NCBI RefSeq assembly: GCF_018141425.1
Contig: NZ_CP058561.1
Coordinates: 3,596,001-3,660,000, forward strand
Direction: 5' to 3'
Length of the DNA stretch: 64,000 bases
Source: Vallitalea guaymasensis
Lineage (GTDB): Bacteria; Bacillota; Clostridia; Lachnospirales; Vallitaleaceae
Position 1 is the first letter of the stretch; the number at the start of each line of letters is the position of its first letter. Under the pieces are notes generated by a model. The model had not been told where the DNA came from. It worked only from the letters and a program-made list of their open reading frames with translations, and did no database searches. This document shows, piece after piece, positions 1 to 10,400 of the stretch. Made by a program: the position numbers and the translations under genes.

Positions 1-1077
<1,077 letters not shown>

Positions 1078-1212
1078 AAGTACATCAAAGAGATTTGAGT
1101 GTATGATAGTTAAGCTAAGAGTTAAGATATATAAGTTATGTAGCTTTGCAAAGGTTGATAAAGATGATTTGTTGATGACAATGTGTTGTTTTGAATGTTT
1201 ATATAAAAGTAT

Positions 1213-1284
<72 letters not shown>

Positions 1285-1294
1285 TTTATAATAA

Positions 1295-1366
1295 GGCTCG
1301 TTGGTCAAGCGGTTAAGACACCGCCCTTTCACGGCGGTAACAGGGGTTCGATTCCCCTACGAGTCA
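1295..1366 (+). tRNA. tRNA-Glu (TTC)
   Basis: Acceptor stem GGCTCGT pairs with ACGAGTC (one G-U), anticodon TTC in loop CTTTCAC, T arm GGTTCGATTCC. It lies 10 nt after tRNA-Asn. Confidence 0.95.
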
Positions 1367-1404
1367 TCATATAGTATAATTAATGCATATTATCTATATA
1401 ATAT

Positions 1405-1477
1405 GCCGACGTGGCTCAATTGGCAGAGCAGCTGACTTGTAATCAGCAGGTTATCGGTTCAAGTCCGATCGTCGGCT
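1405..1477 (+). tRNA. tRNA-Thr (TGT)
   Basis: Acceptor stem GCCGACG pairs with CGTCGGC, anticodon TGT in loop CTTGTAA, T arm GGTTCAAGTCC. CCA is not encoded. Confidence 0.95.
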
Positions 1478-1482
1478 TGTAT

Positions 1483-1556
1483 GGACCTTTAGCTCAGTTG
1501 GTCAGAGCAACCGGCTCATAACCGGTTGGTCCGGGGTTCGAGTCCCTGAAGGTCCA
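1483..1556 (+). tRNA. tRNA with CAT anticodon (elongator Met, or Ile2 with lysidine)
   Basis: Acceptor stem GGACCTT pairs with AAGGTCC, anticodon CAT in loop CTCATAA. The anticodon alone does not separate elongator Met from Ile2, which is modified by TilS. The body (GGACCTTTAGCTCAGTTGGT) resembles firmicute tRNAs annotated either way. It lacks initiator features: the first pair is G-C, not mismatched. Confidence 0.9.
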
Positions 1557-1576
1557 TTTAAAATTATTACTAATTA

Positions 1577-1650
<74 letters not shown>

Positions 1651-1679
1651 TTTAGTGACAGTTAGTTACACTCCATTGT

Positions 1680-1756
1680 CTGGGTGTGGCTCAGTTTGGT
1701 AGAGCGCTAGAATGGGGTTCTAGAGGTCGCAAGTTCAAATCTTGTCACCCAGACCA
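1680..1756 (+). tRNA. tRNA-Pro (GGG), CCA encoded
   Basis: Acceptor stem CTGGGTG pairs with CACCCAG. Anticodon stem CTAGA/TCTAG encloses loop ATGGGGT, giving anticodon GGG. A 3' ACCA is encoded, unlike most members of this array. Confidence 0.88.
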
Positions 1757-1776
1757 AACGTTAACTAATTTAATAC

Positions 1777-1849
1777 GGGCGCATAGCTCAGCTGGGAGAG
1801 CACCTGCCTTACAAGCAGGGGGTCACAGGTTCGAGCCCTGTTGCGCCCA
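1777..1849 (+). tRNA. tRNA-Val (TAC)
   Basis: Acceptor stem GGGCGCA pairs with TGCGCCC, anticodon TAC in loop CTTACAA, T arm GGTTCGAGCCC. Confidence 0.95.
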
Positions 1850-1855
1850 TTAAAT

Positions 1856-1941
1856 GCCGGAGTGGCGGAACTGGCAGACGCACAGGACTTAAAATCCTGC
1901 GGTCCTTAAAGACCGTACCGGTTCGATTCCGGTCTCCGGCA
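1856..1941 (+). tRNA. tRNA-Leu (TAA)
   Basis: A class II tRNA with a long variable arm (GGTCCTTAAAGACC). Acceptor stem GCCGGAG pairs with CTCCGGC, anticodon TAA in loop CTTAAAA. Confidence 0.95.
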
Positions 1942-1952
1942 TTAAATCATAT

Positions 1953-1971
1953 AGCACCTAAGGTGCTTTTT
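1953..1971 (+). terminator. Short stem-loop with T-run between tRNA-Leu and tRNA-Arg
   Basis: AGCACC-TAA-GGTGCT followed by TTTT. The 6-bp stem is short, so termination may be partial; tRNA-Arg follows about 35 nt later. Confidence 0.55.
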
Positions 1972-2003
1972 ATATCTTAATTAAAATTATATAAATTTTT
2001 TTT

Positions 2004-2077
<74 letters not shown>

Positions 2078-2084
2078 TCACAGA

Positions 2085-2125
2085 AACTCTGGGTTTGCAA
2101 TTTAGTGCTTGCCGAGGGTTTTTTA
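2085..2125 (+). terminator. Terminator of the rRNA-tRNA operon
   Basis: AACTCT-GG pairs with CC-(G)-AGGGTT (one bulge, one G-U) around an AT-rich loop, followed by TTTTTT. It sits just after the last tRNA. Confidence 0.7.
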
Positions 2126-2355
2126 TTGATTATATAAGGCTTTAGAGCGAATTTTTATCTAGTCTATATATATTATCTTTTCCAACAAATGCATTAGACA
2201 TATGTAAATACTTTTCAGTAACTTTAATCACTATGACCTAAAAGAGGTTTCTAACATGATTGTACCATTTTTTTTGTAAATAGATATAATATATACTAAA
2301 TGTTAATTATATTTGGGTATTTCTTGTTAAATAAAATAATATTTTGTAAATATAA

Positions 2356-2385
2356 TAGACAATATCAAAAAATATATGATATAAT
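2356..2385 (+). promoter_or_regulatory. Possible sigma-A-type promoter for the lectin gene
   Basis: TAGACA, an 18-nt spacer and TATAAT lie 30 nt before the start of the lectin gene. The -35 differs from consensus at one base. The rest of 2126-2414 is AT-rich and shows nothing else I can name. Confidence 0.4.
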
Positions 2386-2414
2386 TAAAAAAATATAGAA
2401 AAGGAGGTATTATA

Positions 2415-2903
2415 ATGAAAATTAAAACAATTGTTTTTTCTTTCATGATAGTAATGATTATGGTATTAACTAGTATAACGAGTCTTGCGAGTGATAAATA
2501 TGACAAAGGGGATACACTGTATTCAAATTATTATCCACTTCCAGGTAGCGAATTGAAAGTAGGATATTATCTTAAGTCTAATAACGACAAATACACCTTA
2601 TTTATGCAACATGATGGAAACCTAGTATTGTATGATGAAAAGCATGAACCACTTTGGGCAACAAATACAAATGGGTATGGAGGAGTTAATCATATAATAG
2701 TATTTCAATTTTATGGTGGAGGCTTGGCTTTGAAAGATTTAATGCATGATCCGCATTCTGATTTTCATAAAATATGGGAACGTAAATTTCAAAAAAAATC
2801 GGTGTGGAAGCCACATAGACGCCTAGTACTTCAAGATGATGGAAACTTAGTTGTGTATGATATAAATAATAAAGCTATTTGGGCAACGGGAACAAATAGA
2901 TAA
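2415..2903 (+). CDS. Secreted bulb-type (D-mannose) lectin-domain protein
   Basis: This is a 162-residue protein with an N-terminal signal peptide (residues 1-26, cleavage likely after SLAS). The remainder reads as a B-lectin beta-prism of three subdomains. The mannose-binding motif QxDxNxVxY is intact in subdomain 1 (MQHDGNLVLY, about residues 63-72) and subdomain 3 (LQDDGNLVVY, about 137-146); the middle copy is degenerate. Both intact copies are followed by the typical (L/I)WATxTN. The start is supported by AAGGAGG 8 nt upstream. Proteins of this fold bind mannose-type glycans or serve as bacteriocins. Here the neighbour is a large glycan locus, so surface glycan binding is a reasonable guess, not shown. 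Confidence 0.85.
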   Translation: MKIKTIVFSFMIVMIMVLTSITSLASDKYDKGDTLYSNYYPLPGSELKVGYYLKSNNDKYTLFMQHDGNLVLYDEKHEPLWATNTNGYGGVNHIIVFQFYGGGLALKDLMHDPHSDFHKIWERKFQKKSVWKPHRRLVLQDDGNLVVYDINNKAIWATGTNR

Positions 2904-3025
2904 GTTAATACAAAAGGGAGTTAACCATCAATAACATTAAAAGAATATATAACATATATTTGATTTTTTAGGAATTATCTGATAATATATACATATAAGA
3001 CATATTAGTATTGGGGGAAGCGTGT

Positions 3026-3139
3026 ATGAAAAAAACATGTTATGAAAATACTAGCAGATGGCTTAACGATGACAAGAAAGAATACGGATTTTGGGCGATA
3101 CTTACAATTATTTTAGTTTTACTATTGATACTTTTTTGA
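3026..3139 (+). CDS. 37-residue single-helix membrane protein
   Basis: A small ORF with a strong ribosome binding site (GGGGGAAG about 7 nt upstream), closed by a terminator that begins inside its stop codon. The polar N-terminal half (KKTCYENTSRWLNDDKKEYG) precedes one hydrophobic helix (FWAILTIILVLLLILLF). The shape resembles the tiny YjcZ/SscA-like sporulation membrane proteins, which end in a similar FALIxVLFILL helix, but sequence similarity is too short to assign. The RBS, ORF and terminator together make it a convincing gene. Confidence 0.65.
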   Translation: MKKTCYENTSRWLNDDKKEYGFWAILTIILVLLLILF

Positions 3140-3166
3140 GTCTACCTATTTGGTAGACTTTTTTTA
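3139..3166 (+). terminator. Rho-independent terminator of the small membrane protein gene
   Basis: Perfect 8-bp stem AGTCTACC/GGTAGACT with loop TATTT, followed by seven T. Confidence 0.9.
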
Positions 3167-3182
3167 TGTATTAATATATTTA

Positions 3183-3210
3183 ACATTACTATATTTCTAA
3201 ACATACTATG
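3183..3210 (+). promoter_or_regulatory. SigK-like promoter of the GT-methyltransferase fusion gene
   Basis: TTAAC (AC at 3183-3184), 17 nt, then CATACTATG. It fits AC-N16/17-CATANNNTA with one change at the last base, 54 nt before the start codon. Confidence 0.5.
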
Positions 3211-3263
3211 AACTAACACTTTAATCCATTTAAATAAAAGATAAGGAGTTGGTTATGTAGAAA

Positions 3264-5804
3264 ATGGAATCAAATGTTGCCAACAAAATGAAATTAGCTT
3301 TTTTTGTTAAGGAAGGTTTAGATACCTTTTTAGAAGAAATAATTATTAGTTTATCCAAAAAATATGAGATAAAAAAAATGATAATAACTAAGTATACACA
3401 AATAGAAGAGGGAATGGAATGGGCAGATATCTGTTGGTTTGAATGGTGCGATGAATTGCTGATCTATGGAAGCAAACTTGATATTGCAGCACATAAATAT
3501 ATAGTTTGTAGATTGCATAGTTATGAATCATTTACTAAATATCCTTCATTAGTTAATTGGATAAATGTAAATAAACTCATAGTTGTTGCAAAACATATAA
3601 AAGATTATATATGTGAAAAATTCAAATTAGATACTAATAAAATTGCTGTTATTCCAAATGGTATAGATTTGGATAAGTATACATTCAAAGAAAGAAGACA
3701 AGGCTATAATATTGCATACGTAGGATATATAAACTATAAGAAAGGTCCTATGCTTTTGTTGCATACATTTAAAGCAATACATGATAAAGATAATAGATAT
3801 AAATTATATATAGCTGGTTTATTTCAAGATGAACGATATATATTATACTTCAATCAAATGATTCAAGAAATGGGACTATCTGAAAATGTTATATACGAAG
3901 GTTGGAAAGATAACCTGAATGAATGGATGCAAGATAAGAATTATATTTTATGTACAAGTGTTTTAGAATCACAGAATATCAGCGTTATGCAAGCTATGGC
4001 AAAAGGTATAAAACCTATTATCCATGGTTTTGTTGGTGCTTATGATGTATATAGAGAGAAATATATATGGAATACAATTAATGAAGCCTATGAGATGATT
4101 AAGGAAGATGAGTATAATTCAATAGAATATAGAAATTTCATAAAAGATAATTATATGTTGAAGAATCAAATGGAGAAAATTAATGCAGCAATTGAGCTTA
4201 TTATTAATCCTAATAATAACAATAATGTGTTCAATTATATAGAGTATTGGGATAAAAGATATCTAAATAGGGGGACATCTGGGTTAGGTTCATACGGGGA
4301 TCTAGCAGATTTTAAAGGAGAAATAATTAATGAGTTTATAAAAGACAATAATATTAACTCTGTAATTGAATTTGGATGTGGGGACGGTAATCAAATCAAA
4401 AAGATTAAATATCCCAAATACATTGGTTTAGATGTATCAAAAGTATCTGTAGAGAAATGTAAAGAGATATTTTTGGGGGATTCTAATAAGGAATTTCATT
4501 TATACAAGCCAGGAATGATACATGATTTAGATATTAAAACAAAGCCAGATATGGCTGTATGTTTAGATGTGCTATATCATATAATTGATGAACATGATTT
4601 TATAAAAACTCTTGATGATATTTTTAGGACTGACTGTTCACAGATCATTTTCTATACAATGCTTAGAAAACCAGAAATTCAACTATCACAACATCTAAAA
4701 TATAGAAACATATTTGATTATTTGTCAAAATATAAAGGGTATACAATTAAAAAGATTATCAATCAAAAATACCCTGAGCAGTCTTACTCAGATTTTATGG
4801 TTGTTGAAAAAGAAAATGAACAGATAAGTGTTAAATGCTTACAAGATGTAATTGATAATCTAAATGAGTTTTCAGCACCTCTACAAAACATAATCAATTC
4901 TTACGAATTTTCTCATGTAAAAATATTGGCTGGAAAAAAAGAAAAAGTAGCAGAAAATTATTTTTTAATTGAATTTATAATACAAAATGGAAAAGGAATG
5001 AAGTTAACTCTAATAGGCATAATAATGGATGAAATAAACCATAGAATAATGTATCCAGAATATATTAGAACCTCTAATGGACTAAATGATATAGATATAT
5101 TAACAAAACAACTAATTGATTCTAATATATTCGATAATAACGAAGCTAATATAATCAATTTTGTATTAGATGAGGATTTGAAAAAGGATGTAGAGTCTAA
5201 TAGATTGGTTTACTTGTGGGAGAGAGCTATACCTGGTACAGGATTCATGCCTTTGTCAGGATATTTGAATATAATCTTACGTTATAAATTAGCTAAAAAA
5301 TTTGTGAATGTTGATGATTCAATATTAGAAGCAGCCTGTGGATTTGGCTATGGTGCAACGTATTTTTCTGGAGGGTGTAAAACAGTAGAGGCTCTTGATA
5401 TATCCAATGAAAATATAGAATTCGGTAAGGTGGCTTACCCCATTAAAAATATTACTTGGACTGAAGGAAATGTGACTAATTTACCTTATGAAAATAAGAA
5501 GTTTGATGTATATGTATCTTTTGAAACAATGGAACATTTAGAAGAAGACATGGTTGAACAATATTTAAAAGAGGCTTCTAGAGTGTTAAAGGATAAAGGA
5601 AAATTTATTATATCAACTCCTAATGGTGTAAATCGAAAAAATATTAATAATCCATTTCATATTAAAGAGTATGATTTATATGAATTTGATACATTGTTGA
5701 AAAAATATTTTAATCATATTAACTATTATTCTCAGGTGGATTATAGAATTGTGAATGGCATCTCTTGTTCAACTAAAATAATGATTGCAGTATGTAAAAA
5801 ATAA
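3264..5804 (+). CDS. Trifunctional glycosyltransferase-methyltransferase-methyltransferase
   Basis: An 846-residue soluble protein with three enzymatic modules. Residues about 1-315 form a GT-B glycosyltransferase (GT4-like): AVIPNGIDLDKY near 130, YVGYINYKKGP near 150 and the sugar-nucleotide-binding region VLESQNISVMQAMAKG near 235. Residues about 325-500 are a class I SAM methyltransferase (VIEFGCGDGN near 367; acidic loop IGLDVS; CLDVLYHII). After a linker of uncertain fold, residues about 685-845 are a second methyltransferase (ILEAACGFGYG, then FDVYVSFETMEHLEED). It has no signal peptide or membrane segment, so it should act in the cytoplasm. A plausible role is to add a sugar and O-methylate it twice; methylated rhamnoses are known on BclA of Bacillus spores. 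The start is ATG at 3264 with AAGGAG further upstream than usual. Confidence 0.8.
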   Translation: MESNVANKMKLAFFVKEGLDTFLEEIIISLSKKYEIKKMIITKYTQIEEGMEWADICWFEWCDELLIYGSKLDIAAHKYIVCRLHSYESFTKYPSLVNWINVNKLIVVAKHIKDYICEKFKLDTNKIAVIPNGIDLDKYTFKERRQGYNIAYVGYINYKKGPMLLLHTFKAIHDKDNRYKLYIAGLFQDERYILYFNQMIQEMGLSENVIYEGWKDNLNEWMQDKNYILCTSVLESQNISVMQAMAKGIKPIIHGFVGAYDVYREKYIWNTINEAYEMIKEDEYNSIEYRNFIKDNYMLKNQMEKINAAIELIINPNNNNNVFNYIEYWDKRYLNRGTSGLGSYGDLADFKGEIINEFIKDNNINSVIEFGCGDGNQIKKIKYPKYIGLDVSKVSVEKCKEIFLGDSNKEFHLYKPGMIHDLDIKTKPDMAVCLDVLYHIIDEHDFIKTLDDIFRTDCSQIIFYTMLRKPEIQLSQHLKYRNIFDYLSKYKGYTIKKIINQKYPEQSYSDFMVVEKENEQISVKCLQDVIDNLNEFSAPLQNIINSYEFSHVKILAGKKEKVAENYFLIEFIIQNGKGMKLTLIGIIMDEINHRIMYPEYIRTSNGLNDIDILTKQLIDSNIFDNNEANIINFVLDEDLKKDVESNRLVYLWERAIPGTGFMPLSGYLNIILRYKLAKKFVNVDDSILEAACGFGYGATYFSGGCKTVEALDISNENIEFGKVAYPIKNITWTEGNVTNLPYENKKFDVYVSFETMEHLEEDMVEQYLKEASRVLKDKGKFIISTPNGVNRKNINNPFHIKEYDLYEFDTLLKKYFNHINYYSQVDYRIVNGISCSTKIMIAVCKK

Positions 5805-5844
5805 TTTAAGATATTTATAAATAAAAAAATATATAAAAAATGGG

Positions 5845-5872
5845 ACAAGATTGCTAACTAGTTCATATTATA
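5845..5872 (+). promoter_or_regulatory. SigK-like promoter of the Cys-rich 160-aa gene
   Basis: AC at 5845-5846, a 17-nt spacer, then CATATTATA at 5864-5872, which matches CATANNNTA exactly. It is about 32 nt before the start codon. Confidence 0.55.
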
Positions 5873-5903
5873 TTATGAGATATTCATTATGGAGGTATGC
5901 TAA

Positions 5904-6386
5904 ATGTGTGAAGAAAATTCAGTGTATGTAAGAGCGAAATGTGCAAAATACTATTGTGAAGATAATGAAGACTGTTGTAACGAAAACTGTATCTTAACCG
6001 ATGTAATATGTGGTACTATGTATCTTAACGACAATCATTATAATGTTCTTTGGCAAGCTGTAGAAATGAATGCTGCTATTATAGTAAAGATTGATAATAA
6101 ATCAGAGTATCCAGTAAAATTGATAATATTAGGCAAAAGACGTAGTACAATAAATATATTACCACATCAACAGACTAATGTAACAGTACAAAATGTTCAT
6201 AAATTAATAATACAACGTATATGTAAATTACAGAGTAATACTGATTGTAAAATTAGCTATGATATAGGTATTCATTATATATCCAATCTACACAATCCTA
6301 ATAAAAATAAAAGATATAGACGATGTATTTTCAATGACGGTGATGATTGGCTACCTATTTCATGTATTTGTTCAGCATTTAAGTAA
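5904..6386 (+). CDS. Cys-rich protein, possibly Ena/DUF3992-like spore appendage subunit
   Basis: This 160-residue protein has no signal peptide and a Cys-rich N-terminus (YYCEDNEDCCNENC). A beta-rich core of about 90 residues ends in a second cysteine cluster (CKISYDIGIHY, then CIFN and CICSAF). The Cys-Cys connector, the VTVQNVHKLIIQRI strand and the late CxxxYxIxxHY strand recall the order of elements in Bacillus S-Ena endospore appendage subunits, but I cannot verify this. A GGAGG site lies 8 nt before the ATG. The two genes downstream are also small CC-containing proteins. Alternative: another spore coat or exosporium protein. Confidence 0.45.
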   Translation: MCEENSVYVRAKCAKYYCEDNEDCCNENCILTDVICGTMYLNDNHYNVLWQAVEMNAAIIVKIDNKSEYPVKLIILGKRRSTINILPHQQTNVTVQNVHKLIIQRICKLQSNTDCKISYDIGIHYISNLHNPNKNKRYRRCIFNDGDDWLPISCICSAFK

Positions 6387-6462
6387 TTCTCTCAAAAGTT
6401 AAGTGATATATTGTGAGTTTTAATCTTTTCTATTTTAATTATAAGGAAGGAGGGAAAAATAT

Positions 6463-6819
6463 ATGGGATGTAATAATTTGAATTCTTGCTGTGGTGTAGG
6501 TAGTGCAGTATTAAGTGGAAGTAATAAAAGTGTTCAATATGGTTATACTGAAAGATCTATAGAATTATCTGGAGCATCAGGAGTATTTGAGATATGGGAT
6601 GCTTTAAATCTAAATGGATTAACAGGAACGGTTGATATAAGAGGTGAAATAATTCCAGCTACTACTAGTGTTCTTATCAATGGTATTAATACTACAGCTA
6701 TAACTAATAATATTTTTAGTAGAAGTATTGATCCACTAAATTCAGTTTCAATATATGCAACTACATCAGCTACAACTTCAATAATTGCTTCTGTAATAGC
6801 AACAGCTTTTGATTATTAA
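6463..6819 (+). CDS. Small CC-motif protein, Ena-like appendage subunit candidate (copy 1)
   Basis: A 118-residue protein beginning MGCNNLNSCCG. There is no signal peptide and no cysteine after residue 10. The rest is Ser/Thr/Ile-rich and beta-like, ending SVSIYATTSATTSIIASV then IATAFDY. Length, the N-terminal CNxxxSCC connector and a late hydrophobic beta pair resemble Ena1-type spore fibre subunits, in which an N-terminal Cys connector cross-links neighbouring subunits. The assignment is by eye. A near twin follows at 7017. The ribosome binding site is AAGGAAGGAGGG. A GATATATTG box at 6405-6413 may be its -10 element. Confidence 0.5.
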   Translation: MGCNNLNSCCGVGSAVLSGSNKSVQYGYTERSIELSGASGVFEIWDALNLNGLTGTVDIRGEIIPATTSVLINGINTTAITNNIFSRSIDPLNSVSIYATTSATTSIIASVIATAFDY

Positions 6820-7016
6820 CAAATAAAACCATAACTAACCACATTATAAGCCAATTTAATCAATAAATACTTATATTACTTGACTTGAATATCTCGATTT
6901 AATTACAAATATTCTTAGGTTCAGATAGTATAAATTACAAAAGATAATTTCTTATAAAGTTAGTGATATAATGTAAATTACTGGAATTATAATTAAGGGA
7001 GGAAGGTGAAAAATAT

Positions 7017-7373
7017 ATGGGATGTAATAATTTGAACTCATGTTGTGGGGTTGGGAGTGCAGTATTAAGTGGTAGCAACAAAAATGTACAATATGGTTAT
7101 ACTGATAGAGCGATTGTATTATCTGGGGCATCAGGTGTATTTGAAATATGGGATGCATTAAATTTAAATGGGCTAACAGGAACAGTTGACATTAGGGGAA
7201 AAATAGTTCCAAGTAAAACAAGAGTTGTAATTAATGGGGCTAATACAACAGATATCACTAATAATATTTACAGTAGAAGTATAGATCCACTAAATTCAGT
7301 TTCAATATATGCAACTACATCAGCTACAATATCAATTGTTGCTTCTGTAATTGCAACAGCATTTGATTATTAA
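7017..7373 (+). CDS. Small CC-motif protein, Ena-like appendage subunit candidate (copy 2)
   Basis: A tandem paralogue of the preceding gene: same 118-residue length, same N-terminus, and roughly four residues in five identical. Differences cluster in the middle (ERSIEL to DRAIVL; EIIPATTSVLI to KIVPSKTRVVI). The last 45 residues are almost unchanged. It has its own GGGAGGAAGG ribosome binding site and an upstream box (GATATAATG, 6965-6973) shared with copy 1, so each copy seems to be transcribed separately. Two near-identical self-assembling subunits would fit a spore-surface fibre or lattice. The function is inferred. Confidence 0.5.
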   Translation: MGCNNLNSCCGVGSAVLSGSNKNVQYGYTDRAIVLSGASGVFEIWDALNLNGLTGTVDIRGKIVPSKTRVVINGANTTDITNNIYSRSIDPLNSVSIYATTSATISIVASVIATAFDY

Positions 7374-7463
7374 AAATCAAATAATTTCATATTAACATGA
7401 TTAATGCAACCATTGATTATATTATATCACTGACTCTAAACACAAAAGTAATAACAAACCAAG

Positions 7464-10400
7464 TTACTTCTTATATAATTCTATCAGTTTTTTTATTTCA
7501 ATATTACAATTATGGTATTTGACAATATAATCTCTTCCTTTTTTTCCTATAAATTTTAACATGTCTTTGTTACATAGTATATCAGCAATTACTTCTTTTA
7601 TATCTTCAGGTCTAGAGTTTATTATAGGAAGTTCACTTGGATAGATATCTTTCATAAAATCATTAATCCAACAAATCACTGGTTTTTCTAATGCCATAGC
7701 TTCTATAGCATGTTGACTATAATTACCTGTAGTTATCTCATCAATGACTAAATCTGCTCTTCCATAGACTATTAATTTGTTTTCATAGGATAGTTCTTGC
7801 ATTTGTAGGAGAACTATTTCATAGTTTAATTTTAGCTCTTCTATGGCCTTTAAAATGTATCTAATACCTTTAGATTTAGTAGCTGATGGAGTACAAGCAA
7901 TTGTAAATTTTTTATTTTGTTCTCTATTATAACTGTAAAAAGGTAGATTGATATATTTATCAATATCTATCATCGGTGAGATATAATTCACTGTATCAAA
8001 AAAATTACTTACATAGTTTTGAAGCTCCATATTACTGATTATGCAATTAGGAATATATTTTGAGGTAGCTTCTAAAGATCTTTTTATATTATCATCATGT
8101 ATATTGTCTATATTAATATATGGGTTATATTCTACTGCTTTAGATGTAATACTGACTTCTTTATCCCATAGATGTAAAAAAAGTTTTTTGTTTAATTCGA
8201 TTAGTATACTTAAGTCAATGTTATTTATGATTAGTGAACTAAGATAATTAAAATGAAAAAAATCAAATAGAGGTATTATTTGTGATGCTATATCTATTAG
8301 ACTATTCAACAATTTTTCATCTGATGTAAATTTATATATATCTAGTACATAATCAGGATTCATAAGATTATAATTAGGAATATAATTTAATGTTTTAGCA
8401 TGGATTCCATTATGATTCAAGATATTCCGTAAATTTATTGTTTTTCCGGTTGGATCTGATGTACCCATTAGTACTCTTAAGCAACTGTCAGTGCACGTTG
8501 TTTTTTCTATATCAGCAAAATTATTATTAATTAAATTTGTCTTGATTCTATTTTTTATAGAGTCATCATCTAAGATAATATTATCAGATTTAGTAGTATT
8601 ATCAGTACACTGACTATGGTGTATTGGTTTAGTTACTAATTCTATGATATCATTCATTTCAGGATATTGAATAATGGCTTTTTCAGCTAGTTTTAATCCG
8701 TAATCTACATTTTCAATATTTTCATTGAAAGCATTAACAATTTTTGTAACAAATATGTTTTCTCTATTTTCAAGTAATTCACATTTATTAAGTTTTATTA
8801 TTTCAATGCAAATACGAATATAGCTGCTAAATATATTAACAAGTTGTTCTTTAGTTAGTATGCCATTATCCATCAACTCATTAGTACGATGTAATATAAC
8901 CATAGCAGCTCTTTTGATTTTACATAGCAATATTGTATCAGTGAAATCAAATTCATTACTGAATATAGGAAGGACAGATAGTAGTATTTGTTTTACACCT
9001 TCAAGGTCCATTCCATCAATATCATATTGCTCGATTATATTAAGACAATTATTGATAGTATTATATTGATTATTTGATAGTTGATTTTTAACTTTTATAA
9101 TAAAATTATTATGTGTTTCATCATTAAAATAAGAATATAATTTATCAATTTCAGCATCAGTCATTTCAACAAGATTTTTAATAAGGAAGTAGAGAAAGAC
9201 ATCCTCTATACCTTCTTGTTTACTTTCATTTATTTTATTATCATAAAAATCTACAAGCTCTTTATATCTCTTAGTATAAAAACAGGAGTTAACAATTTCG
9301 TGTAGACAATTTTTCAAAGTTAAATCATTATCAATTCCATAGGCATTGTCAATACAATTTATATATCTTTTTAATCTATAGTTCATAACGATATATAATC
9401 TCACTGCTTTACTTTTATAGCCTAATGTGTAGAATACATATCTACCATCTTTAGCTATATTAGATTCAAAATAGTCTTTAAGTAGTAAAAGATATTTTTC
9501 AATATAAGGCAGAGCTTCTGAGTATTTTCCAAGATTGAATAATACATAAGCTTTGTAATATATAAAATCTATGAAATTAGGTTTATACATAAGGGCAGTA
9601 TCTATTACTTTATTAGCTTTTTCGAATTCATATCCATTACAATATATAGCGGCAGCATTATTAAGATACATTATGGTAATATCATTGATAAGTTTATTTT
9701 CATTGATGATATTCATGAATATATCAACTTGCCTTATAGCATTATTAACATCACCATACATACCATAACTGGTACTTAATTGATATCTATAATATAGATT
9801 ACGAGGTTCTCGTTGTAATTCTTTTTTTAACAAGGAAGATGTTCTTTGAAATTTCTTCTCTTTGATATCTTCTGTCATTATATAGCCGTAATGGGTTATC
9901 AAGATATCTAGATTTTTGATAGGTTCATTTATTACAGCTTGATTGTGAATGGCACTAGTATAATAGAATCTATTATTATTCCTGAATATACGTGATTGTG
10001 TCAAACCTGAGAATTTTGTCAATTCTATATCTGTATAACTTATGATAGTCAAAGTGTAGGTATTATAATCTAGATAATTCGTGTTTGTAAATATATTTAT
10101 CAGTTTTTCAGATTCATCTTTCATCAATTCTTCATCAGCATCCATTGTAAAGATGTATTCACCCCTGGCAAAAAGATTACAATAATTTCTTGCATCAGAA
10201 AAATTACCTGTCCAAGTATAGTAAAATATATTTTTTGTGTAATTTTTAGCTATTTCAATAGTATTATCCTCCGAACCAGTATCAACTATTATAAGTTCTG
10301 CCAGATTAGAATCAACTAGAGGTTTCAAGCTTTTTAAACATCTATCAATATTCTTTGATTCGTTTTTTACAATCATACAAATGCTAAGTGTATATGGGTA

